A stretch of DNA of 16,641 nucleotides from Candidatus Sifarchaeum marinoarchaea (lineage in GTDB: Archaea > Asgardarchaeota > Sifarchaeia > Borrarchaeales > Borrarchaeaceae): NCBI GenBank assembly GCA_016294985.1, contig JAECRW010000017.1, positions 1 to 16,641 on the forward strand, given 5' to 3'. Positions 1-5,773 of the stretch are shown one piece after another. The notes below the pieces were generated by a model, which was not told the DNA's origin, made no database searches, and was given only the letters and a program-made list of their open reading frames with translations. Each line of letters opens with the position of its first letter. Within the stretch, counting starts at the first letter, position 1. The translations under genes and the position numbers were made by a program.

Positions 1-428
1 CTATGGCACAGTCAAACACCGTGCCGAAACCCATGAAGAAGGGGTTAAATCGGGCTACACAGAACACGGGTGCGATGGGGCGATTCGTGCATTTTCTAAC
101 CTACAAATCCAAAAGAGTAGGTAAAAGAACAATAGAATTTGACGAACGTAACTCGACCAAAGAGTGCTATGTGTGTGGTAAACGCCATGATATGCCAATT
201 TGGAAACGAATTATGAGCTGTGAGTGTGGTAACGTAATATGCCGCGACAAAAATAGTAGTGTGGTCCTGATGAAGCGTTACCTATCACAGAATGCCAAGT
301 GGACGGGCTACGAAGAGTTTCTTCGTAATCTGCGACACACAGCCAAAGGTAAAACGAAAGTACCCAGTCCAATGTTCGGATATGGTTCGGAGGACTCGCA
401 GGAAGCCCCATCCCTCAGGGTGGGGTAG
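1..428 (+). CDS. tnpB: TnpB (IS200/IS605 family RNA-guided nuclease), 5'-truncated by window edge
   Basis: This is the C-terminal part of a TnpB protein. TnpB is the RNA-guided nuclease of IS200/IS605 elements and the ancestor of Cas12. The frame is open to the left edge, so the ATG at position 3 is probably internal. Visible features are the zinc ribbon (CYVCGK followed by CECG, around residues 53-78 from base 3), the RuvC-III stretch RDKNSS carrying the conserved aspartate, the usual post-ribbon block (KRYLSQNAKWTGYEEF) and the typical family ending QEAPSLRVG. RuvC-I and RuvC-II would lie outside the window. The final codons run into the element's right-end hairpin. No disruption is visible in the part present, so the nuclease may be intact. 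Family assignment is strong; activity cannot be judged. Confidence 0.9.
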   Translation, partial: MAQSNTVPKPMKKGLNRATQNTGAMGRFVHFLTYKSKRVGKRTIEFDERNSTKECYVCGKRHDMPIWKRIMSCECGNVICRDKNSSVVLMKRYLSQNAKWTGYEEFLRNLRHTAKGKTKVPSPMFGYGSEDSQEAPSLRVG

Positions 429-455
429 TTCACTAACTACATTAAAAGTTGCTGT
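300..455 (+). ncRNA. Presumed TnpB guide RNA (omega/reRNA) with guide from flanking DNA
   Basis: In characterised IS605 elements the guide RNA is transcribed from the 3' end of tnpB through the right end, and the bases just beyond the element act as guide. Here the scaffold would overlap the tnpB 3' end, include the 408-425 hairpin, and take its guide from about 434-455 (beginning TAACTACATT). The 5' limit is approximate. This is inferred by analogy; only the hairpin and its position are seen directly. Confidence 0.45.
399..434 (+). mobile_element. IS605-family right end with stem-loop
   Basis: The tnpB stop codon is embedded in a subterminal hairpin: CCCCA-t-CCC, loop TCA, GGG-TGGGG at about 408-425, followed by TAGTTCAC. 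Such imperfect hairpins near the 3' end are recognised as single strands by the Y1 transposase in IS200/IS605 elements. The element boundary is probably just after TTCAC at about 433. A related sequence with the same flanks (CAGGAAGCC and TAGTTCACT) occurs at 5741-5773. Confidence 0.75.
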
Positions 456-464
456 GATATCTAA

Positions 465-501
465 AATAGCACAAAGAGAAACCTTTATTATTCATGCTAT
501 T
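465..501 (+). promoter_or_regulatory. Possible promoter region of the MoxR gene
   Basis: A TATA-like stretch TTTATTATT (about 484-492) lies between 7-bp inverted arms, AATAGCA at 465-471 and TGCTATT at 495-501. It is in the gap between the IS605 right end and the MoxR gene. The arms may be coincidental in such AT-rich DNA, and a second TATA-like stretch (ATTTACAAAC, about 521-530) is an alternative. Confidence 0.25.
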
Positions 502-573
502 ATCAGAATTTTGTTCCTCTATTTACAAACACTGAACAGACTTCTCAAGAGTTAAATATGTGGAGGCATTATA

Positions 574-1482
574 GTGTCAGCATTGGATATAGTTGATCTC
601 AAAAGCGTTATAGATCCGATATTTGAAAGAGTTGTAGGAAGAAGGAAAGAAGTTGTGCTTATCCTCTCAGCTTTAAAAGCAGGAAAGCCAATACTACTAG
701 AAGGACCCCCTGGCGTTAGCAAAACTACTATTTTAAGAACTCTAAGTGACATTCTGGGTGTTCCTTTTTACTTTGTCGAAGGTAACGAAGATCTGACAGC
801 CTCAAAATTAATTGGCTATTTTGATCCGGCGGCAGTATTACAGTCTGGATATCTTCCCGATAATTTTAGAGAAGGAGCACTTACGTTAGCTATGCGAAAC
901 GGTGGTATCTTGTACATCGAGGAGATAAATCGAGCTCCTCCAGATGCACTTAATAGTTTAGTTGTCGCGCTTTCCGAAAAAGAAATACATGTTCCACGTT
1001 TTGGGGAAATCTCGGCGAACAGTGGGTTCCGAGTTGTCGCTGCTATGAATCCTTATGATGATATTGGCGTCCAAAGAATTAGTAGAGCTATTCTTGACCG
1101 ATTCACAAAATTAAAACTGGATTACCAAAACAAGGAAGAAGAAATGGAAATTGTGCGAGTAAATACCGATGATAACAACGAAAAACTAATGGAGTTAGGG
1201 GTAGAAATAGGGCGCCGAAGTCGAAATAATCCTGATTTACGCTTGGGAGCTAGCGTGCGAGGTGCAATAGATTTTGTAAATGTTGTAATGGAAAGACTAG
1301 TGTTTGATCCATCGCTTACAAAAGAAGATCTAATTGACTGTGCCTCTTTGACGTATAGTTCAAAGATATGGCTCTCTGCAACGACAGAAAAAACTGAAGA
1401 AGACGTTATTAGAGATATAGTGAATGTAGTCTTAGATGAGATGGGACCTGAAACTTTAGACGAAATAAACAAATCTTCATAA
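574..1482 (+). CDS. MoxR-family AAA+ ATPase
   Basis: This 302-residue protein is a MoxR-type AAA+ ATPase, a family that acts as a chaperone in maturation of metalloenzymes or other complexes, usually with a von Willebrand A-domain partner. Walker A is GPPGVSKTT (residues 44-52). Walker B is ILYIEEINRAP (112-122), with Glu where Asp is usual at the first acidic position. The sensor-1-like AAMNP comes next, then SRAILDRF with the arginine region and the sensor-2-like GASVRGAIDF. Length matches the family. The GTG start is supported by a GGAGG site at 562-566 with 7-nt spacing. No VWA gene follows within the window: a 435-bp gap lies downstream, so it appears to be transcribed alone. Its client is unknown. 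Confidence 0.9.
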   Translation: MSALDIVDLKSVIDPIFERVVGRRKEVVLILSALKAGKPILLEGPPGVSKTTILRTLSDILGVPFYFVEGNEDLTASKLIGYFDPAAVLQSGYLPDNFREGALTLAMRNGGILYIEEINRAPPDALNSLVVALSEKEIHVPRFGEISANSGFRVVAAMNPYDDIGVQRISRAILDRFTKLKLDYQNKEEEMEIVRVNTDDNNEKLMELGVEIGRRSRNNPDLRLGASVRGAIDFVNVVMERLVFDPSLTKEDLIDCASLTYSSKIWLSATTEKTEEDVIRDIVNVVLDEMGPETLDEINKSS

Positions 1483-1484
1483 TA

Positions 1485-1540
1485 GTTTTTAACATTGTTG
1501 CTACTAAATAGTCTCCATTTTTTCATCTCACTTCTTTTTG
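1485..1540 (+). terminator. T-rich terminator after the MoxR gene
   Basis: Runs of T follow the stop codon (TTTTT at 1486-1490, TTTTTT at 1518-1523, TTTTT at 1535-1539) without a strong hairpin. This resembles archaeal oligo-T termination. Confidence 0.45.
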
Positions 1541-1766
1541 TCTACAATTAAAACTGATGAACGGATTTCGTTTCATAAACTCCTTTTCGTACTCTCTTAA
1601 TTTATTGATTTCATTTTTTCAGGATTTGTATGGAAAATTCTCTTAGAGGTTTAAACACAACTTTGTTATCGTTGTGCTCGTAGCGGGGTTTTGGTTCTGT
1701 TTCCTTACTCCAAAATTGTTAAATTAAACTAGTCTGATGATACATGAAATATGAACATGCGCGCCC

Positions 1767-1808
1767 AATATCGAATTTTTAACTTGTATACAAGTGTCAT
1801 TCGATATT
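1767..1808. repeat. Nested inverted repeat (outer 9-bp arms around a 14-bp palindrome)
   Basis: The outer arms AATATCGAA (1767-1775) and TTCGATATT (1800-1808) are perfectly complementary. Between them lies a perfect 14-bp palindrome, ACTTGTATACAAGT (1782-1795), whose centre is within about 1 bp of the centre of the outer arms. As RNA it would form a 9-bp stem, an internal loop, a 5-bp stem and a TATA tetraloop. As DNA it could bind a symmetric regulator. It ends about 60 bp before the TATA-like box of the OYE gene. Confidence 0.7.
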
Positions 1809-1870
1809 CATCCATAAGTTTTTTATCTACATGCTTCTAAATGATAGGAATAAGTTCGTACAAAAATATT

Positions 1871-1880
1871 AAAATATAAA
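1871..1880 (+). promoter_or_regulatory. TATA-like box of the OYE gene
   Basis: AAAATATAAA lies about 38-47 bp before the ATG. With archaeal spacing, transcription would start near 1900 and leave a short leader that holds the ribosome site AAAGGTG (1906-1911). The region is A-rich, so the exact element is uncertain. Confidence 0.4.
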
Positions 1881-1917
1881 ATTGGAGAGCAATAAGCAAA
1901 GAGTAAAGGTGTAAATA

Positions 1918-3903
1918 ATGCCAAAGATTACCGATCCTGTAAAATTCGGTAAAATGGAACTCGAAAACAGATATGTCGCCGCACCAATGCTAACTGATAC
2001 AGTATCTGAAGACGGTTGTGTGACTGAACGCTATTTAGAAACTATGAAGCACACTGCACAAGGGGGTTGGGGGCTTGTTATGGTTCAAGCAACCGCTGTT
2101 CATCCTAGTGGGACAGTTGTTCGTAATGAATTAGCTGCTTATGATGATAAGTATACAGCTGGATTATACGAAGTTGCTGATGTTATCAAACGAGAGGGAC
2201 CTCATTGCGGAATTCAAATTTTTCACGGTGGCGCAATTGCCCATCCATTAGTAATTCGAAGATCACTGGATACGCCACTTCCAGACCTTCCTCCAAAGAT
2301 TCCGGTAGCACCAAGCCCAACGTCTTCTTTTCTTAACCCTGGTGCACAATGCCATGTGTTGACGCATGAAGAAATATTACAACTAATAGATTGCTTCGGA
2401 GCTGCTGCGGGACGAGCTAAGGAAGCTGGCTTTGAGTGTGTTGAAGTGCACGCCTGTCACGGTTCTTTACCGCATCAATTCCGCACGCCACGTTGCAATA
2501 CGAGAGATGACGAGTGGGGACAAGATAAGCATCTCTTCATCAAAAAAATCGCTGAGGCTGTGCGAAACAATGTAGGTCCAGACTTTCCGTTTTGGTTCAG
2601 AATCAGTGCTGACGATCATGCAGCACCAGGTACGCCAGGATATACACTTGAGGATACCGCGACAAAACTGGTACCCGACTTAGAGGCTGCTGGTGTAGCG
2701 GCTATTCATTCTTCAAGTGGTTCTGTAGATGTCTCAGGAATATGGGTAATTCAGCCGCTTTATTGGGAGCAAGGCTGCCTTGTGAAAGAAGCGAAACGTC
2801 TAAAAGAGGTAGCTACGGTACCTGTTGGTACTGTGGGCAAGATCATGGCTCCCGAGATGGCTGCTAGAATAATTGAAGAAGGGAGTGCAGATTGGATTGC
2901 CTTAGGTAGACCTGCTTGGGCTGATCCATGGTATCCAAAAAAGCACTTAGAAGGACGACCTGAGGATGTCCGACGGTGCATTTCATGTGACTGGTGCACC
3001 TACTTGTACATTTTGGCGAATGTGCCCGCTCGATGCGCAGTAAATTATTCCTTTGGACGAGAAATTCGATATCCACCAGATGGGCTTCTAACACCAACTG
3101 AAATACCTAAGGATGTCCTCGTTATTGGCGGCGGTGTTGCAGGAATGGAAACGGCAAGAGTTGCTACTCTAAGAGGTCACAACGTCACACTATATGACAA
3201 ACGCAATGAACTGGGCGGAATTATGCGCTACGCTTCTGATATCCCATATCTCTACACTGGAGATTTAATGCAAATTGCGACATGGCAAATGACTCAACTT
3301 GAGAAGTTGGGTGTCGAGGCAAAGTTGGGAGAAGAGGTCACCGTAGATCTCGTAGATAAACTAAATCCTGATGTCGTAGTCGTAGCTACTGGTGGGATTT
3401 CTCCTAAGCCGGCAAGAATCCCAGGCATTGGACGAGCCATAACGTTCGACGAATATTTGATGCAAAAGCCCGCACTTGGTAAAGATGTGGTAGTTTTAGG
3501 AGGATACGAAGGAGCAGAAGCAGCAACTTCTATAGGCAAACAAGACAAGAACGTCACTCTTGTCTCAGAATCTGATAGTATAACAGAGGCTGCCTACTTC
3601 TTTAATATCATTAGAGTTGCAGCATTGACGCTGGTTCTTATGCCGGAAGGAAACGTGACAACTATCACTAATGCTACAATAAAAGAAATCACTGCTGATA
3701 GTGTTCGTATTGAGGTAGAAGGGGCAGAACAAGTTCTTAAAGCGGATAGTGTTGTTGCATGCTTCCCAAGAGAACCTGTGACAGATCTCTACGATGCGCT
3801 AAAAGGCAAAGTCTCAGAACTCTACCGCGCTGGTGATTGTGTAAAGGCAGGAGCAACGTGGAATGCTATTGACGATGGAAACTGGATAGGCCGCAAAATT
3901 TAG
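1918..3903 (+). CDS. Old-yellow-enzyme family NADH:flavin oxidoreductase with 4Fe-4S and FAD/NAD domains (FadH/TMADH-like)
   Basis: This 661-residue protein has the architecture of 2,4-dienoyl-CoA reductase and trimethylamine dehydrogenase. An FMN-binding TIM barrel occupies about 1-345, followed by a 4Fe-4S site (C354, C357, C360, C373), an FAD-type Rossmann motif GGGVAG (404-409) and a second nucleotide site GGYEGAE (528-534). The cysteine spacing CX2CX2CX12C is the TMADH pattern; FadH has CX2CX3C. In the barrel, H178 and H181 (VHACHGS) occupy the active-site region, and the Tyr usual two residues later is Ser183. Family members reduce enoyl groups or dehydrogenate amines and pass electrons between FMN, Fe-S and FAD. 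The substrate here is unknown. The ATG has AAAGGTG six bases upstream. The gene precedes an HdrD-like gene on the same strand but has its own T-rich terminator, so the two may be separate units. Confidence 0.92.
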   Translation: MPKITDPVKFGKMELENRYVAAPMLTDTVSEDGCVTERYLETMKHTAQGGWGLVMVQATAVHPSGTVVRNELAAYDDKYTAGLYEVADVIKREGPHCGIQIFHGGAIAHPLVIRRSLDTPLPDLPPKIPVAPSPTSSFLNPGAQCHVLTHEEILQLIDCFGAAAGRAKEAGFECVEVHACHGSLPHQFRTPRCNTRDDEWGQDKHLFIKKIAEAVRNNVGPDFPFWFRISADDHAAPGTPGYTLEDTATKLVPDLEAAGVAAIHSSSGSVDVSGIWVIQPLYWEQGCLVKEAKRLKEVATVPVGTVGKIMAPEMAARIIEEGSADWIALGRPAWADPWYPKKHLEGRPEDVRRCISCDWCTYLYILANVPARCAVNYSFGREIRYPPDGLLTPTEIPKDVLVIGGGVAGMETARVATLRGHNVTLYDKRNELGGIMRYASDIPYLYTGDLMQIATWQMTQLEKLGVEAKLGEEVTVDLVDKLNPDVVVVATGGISPKPARIPGIGRAITFDEYLMQKPALGKDVVVLGGYEGAEAATSIGKQDKNVTLVSESDSITEAAYFFNIIRVAALTLVLMPEGNVTTITNATIKEITADSVRIEVEGAEQVLKADSVVACFPREPVTDLYDALKGKVSELYRAGDCVKAGATWNAIDDGNWIGRKI

Positions 3904-3934
3904 ACTTTAAACGTAGATTTTAACCTCCCCATTT

Positions 3935-3960
3935 CTTTTTTTTATTTTCTCGCTTTGTTT
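3935..3960 (+). terminator. T-rich terminator after the OYE gene
   Basis: A T-dominated stretch about 30 bp after the stop codon includes eight consecutive T (3936-3943), with more T runs after it. This suits archaeal oligo-T termination. No strong stem precedes it. Confidence 0.5.
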
Positions 3961-3979
3961 TGGACTATCAGAGACGAAA

Positions 3980-3991
3980 CTTATATATATT
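3980..3991 (+). promoter_or_regulatory. TATA box of the HdrD-like gene
   Basis: TTATATATAT (3981-3990), preceded by a purine-rich GACGAAAC, lies about 95 bp before the GTG start. An archaeal start site would then fall near 4010-4020, giving a leader of some 65-75 nt that begins at or in the inverted repeat at 4016-4036. Confidence 0.5.
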
Positions 3992-4015
3992 CACAAAAAT
4001 GCCCTAATACAAAAT

Positions 4016-4036
4016 CAATTCTCGTATTGAGAATTG
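4016..4036. repeat. Perfect 8-bp inverted repeat at the presumed transcription start of the HdrD-like gene
   Basis: CAATTCTC (4016-4023) and GAGAATTG (4029-4036) are exact reverse complements separated by GTATT. The centre is about 40 bp downstream of the TATA box, so a bound repressor would block initiation, or the RNA would start with a stable hairpin. It is a candidate operator. Confidence 0.65.
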
Positions 4037-4083
4037 CCTTCTGCTAAATTAATGGCACCAAATATCAGACGAGGGACGATTAA

Positions 4084-5289
4084 GTGGTTTCCACGATAAG
4101 TGAGATTGATGCATCTTTTATTGACAAACTTTCGTCGCTTAGCGGGCAAAACATTAGAATTTGCTTTCAATGTTCCCAATGCACTGCAAGTTGCCCGATT
4201 TCTTATGTAGATCCATTCAACATTAGAAGATTGATAAGAGCATTACAATTCGGTTTAAAAGAGAAGATTTTGCGTAGCGATGACATTTGGAAGTGTACCA
4301 TGTGTTATGAATGTTATGATCGATGCCCTAACGATATTAATATACCTAAAGTCATTGCAGCGCTAAGAAAATTGGCAATAGAGGAAGGTTTAGGTCCTAA
4401 AGCGGTTTTGGATACCGAAAGAAACATCCTCGAATCATCAAATGTATGGGGATTAGACGATGAAACGACAGAGCTGGCAATAGAGGAGCTGAAAGACAAC
4501 CTTGCTGCAAAAAGGATAACTTTTTCTACAAAACCAAGGGCTAAAGTAGTGTACTTTCCAGGCTGTCTCTCTCTATATTTAAATAGAGCCCAGGGAATCT
4601 CATCTGCGATTATAGCGATTCTTGATAAAGCTAAGGAAAATTGGACTTTTCTAGAAGAATTGAAATGCTGTGGACATCCTCTCATTCTCACTGGCGCAGC
4701 CTCCGAAGAGGATCTTAAGAAAATCGCTGAGTGGAATGTGACCAAAATTGAAGAAAGTGGAGCGAAACGTTTAGTGACAGGTTGTCCTGGGTGTTTACAA
4801 GCCTTTAAAGACGAATATCCCAAGATTCTAGGAAGAGAGTTAAATTTTGAAGTTGTTCCCTTTGTACAGCTTTTAAGTGAATATCTTCTTTCTAGAAGAA
4901 GGCGAATTCCGTTTCCCAAAAAACTTATAGAGAGAGTTACATATCACGATCCCTGCGAACTGGGAAGAGTTAGTGGAGTATTTGACGAGCCTAGGGAGAT
5001 CCTGCAGAAAACAAAGGTCGTAAGCCGTTATGTTGAAATTGAACCAGAAAATTTAAGAAATAGCCGCTGTTGTGGCGCTGGGGGTTTCATAAAAAGTACT
5101 CACGAAGGATTATCCAACGATTTAGCTGATGAAAGACTTAAGACTCTCATCAAAACTAGATCAGGACTTTGCGTGACTGCTTGCCCAAGTTGCAAGTTGC
5201 AACTGATGGATACTGTATTACGTTGTGATAACGAGATAAAAATAATGGACATAGCTGAACTGGTTGCACAGCAACTAAGACTGCTATAA
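4084..5289 (+). CDS. hdrD: HdrD-like protein (HdrC-type ferredoxin fused to HdrB-type CCG domains)
   Basis: The 401-residue protein joins an HdrC-like module to an HdrB-like module, as in HdrD, GlpC and LutA-type proteins. Two 4Fe-4S sites are visible: C27, C30, C33, C37 and C71, C74, C77, C81. Two complete CCG motifs follow: C161, C195-C196, C234, C237, then C291, C329-C330, C367, C370. In HdrB/HdrD such motifs bind noncubane 4Fe-4S clusters that cleave disulfides, so a thiol/disulfide or other two-electron substrate is likely. The GTG start has GAGGGA at 4071-4076 with 7-nt spacing. No membrane segment is evident, so it is probably cytosolic. It converges on an operon encoding HdrA and MvhD homologues but lacks its own HdrA on this strand, which makes those products its likely partners. 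It is not necessarily a CoM-S-S-CoB reductase. Confidence 0.88.
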   Translation: MVSTISEIDASFIDKLSSLSGQNIRICFQCSQCTASCPISYVDPFNIRRLIRALQFGLKEKILRSDDIWKCTMCYECYDRCPNDINIPKVIAALRKLAIEEGLGPKAVLDTERNILESSNVWGLDDETTELAIEELKDNLAAKRITFSTKPRAKVVYFPGCLSLYLNRAQGISSAIIAILDKAKENWTFLEELKCCGHPLILTGAASEEDLKKIAEWNVTKIEESGAKRLVTGCPGCLQAFKDEYPKILGRELNFEVVPFVQLLSEYLLSRRRRIPFPKKLIERVTYHDPCELGRVSGVFDEPREILQKTKVVSRYVEIEPENLRNSRCCGAGGFIKSTHEGLSNDLADERLKTLIKTRSGLCVTACPSCKLQLMDTVLRCDNEIKIMDIAELVAQQLRLL

Positions 5290-5334
5290 AACGGTGCAAT
5301 CTCTTTAAGCTTTGTATTATTCATTCTATATGGT

Positions 5335-5346
5335 AAATAAAAACTC
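5335..5346 (-). terminator. Short T-run after the DUF6506-like gene
   Basis: Read on the minus strand, TTTTTATTT follows about 10 bp after the end of the small gene. It lies in the convergent gap between it and the HdrD-like gene. It is weak evidence for oligo-T termination. Confidence 0.3.
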
Positions 5347-5355
5347 AGAATAAAG

Positions 5356-5661
5356 TTAAAAGATTTCGTCCCCACTCTTACAATCAAGCTTTGGATGATT
5401 ATCAAATCTGATTGCCCCTACTGGAATCCTCCCTTCTACTGCCTCAACAATTTTTACAACACCTTTATGCCCAAATCCCCCACATAATTCGAACGCTTCA
5501 ATGCCCTCTTCTTCAACCAATTTCTTTGCAACTTTTCCTGCTTCTTCGTAGTTTTTAGCTGATACTATATACGCTTCTACTGATGGTGTTGAGACAATTG
5601 CTTTGTATTTTTCAGGGTTTCCATCTGGAGATAGGAAAATAAATGCAAATTTAAATGCCAA
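5356..5661 (-). CDS. Small conserved protein, DUF6506-like
   Basis: The 101-residue protein starts MAFKFAFIFLSPDGNPE and ends KSGDEIF. It has an alternating strand/helix pattern and a glycine-rich core ELCGGFGHKGVVKI (around 58-71). This resembles the DUF6506 family as I recall it; the biochemical role of that family is not known to me. It starts at TTG (5661-5659) with a perfect AGGAGG at 5669-5674 and 7-nt spacing, which strongly supports the non-ATG start. It lies downstream of the Hdr-type operon on the same strand but is separated from it by the transposon scar at 5741-5773, so co-transcription is uncertain. Confidence 0.7.
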   Translation of the reverse strand: MAFKFAFIFLSPDGNPEKYKAIVSTPSVEAYIVSAKNYEEAGKVAKKLVEEEGIEAFELCGGFGHKGVVKIVEAVEGRIPVGAIRFDNHPKLDCKSGDEIF

Positions 5662-5740
5662 AATTATTCCTCCTTATTTTGTCTTTCCAATATTCAGTCG
5701 ATTCCTCAAAAAGGTTGTTATTGATAATTCAATATGCTCA

Positions 5741-5773
5741 CAGGAAGCCTAGCCATTGGTTGTGTAGTTCACT
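5741..5773 (+). mobile_element. Solo IS605-like right-end remnant
   Basis: The sequence begins CAGGAAGCC and ends TAGTTCACT, exactly like the tnpB-associated right end at 399-434. The middle is 15 rather than 18 bases. It can still pair as a hairpin (TAGCC, loop ATT, GGTTG, with G-T pairs). No tnpB or tnpA remains beside it. The shared TTCAC supplies the stop codon (TGA on the minus strand) of the GltD/HdrA chimera. Confidence 0.55.

Larger units (their letters stand above)
1541..1917. other. Gene-free intergenic region upstream of the OYE gene
   Basis: No convincing coding region was found between the MoxR gene terminator and the flavoprotein start. The stretch is AT-rich. It holds the nested inverted repeat at 1767-1808 and a TATA-like sequence near 1871-1880, listed separately. 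Whether it encodes a small RNA cannot be told from sequence alone. Confidence 0.6.

Noticed and set aside
1122..1526. 134-residue open frame on the minus strand over the MoxR 3' end
   Set aside because: It is rich in Ser, Thr and Phe, antisense to the MoxR gene, and has no supporting start site.
4314..4919. 201-residue open frame opposite the HdrD-like gene
   Set aside because: It is antisense to the conserved cysteine motifs of the HdrD-like protein and has no recognisable motif, so it is a coding shadow.
5662..5740. Leftover coding tail of the chimera beyond the scar
   Set aside because: Translations of the minus strand in this gap (for example one ending FEESTEYWKDKIRR) do not resemble the expected HdrA C-terminus, so no pseudogene remnant is called.
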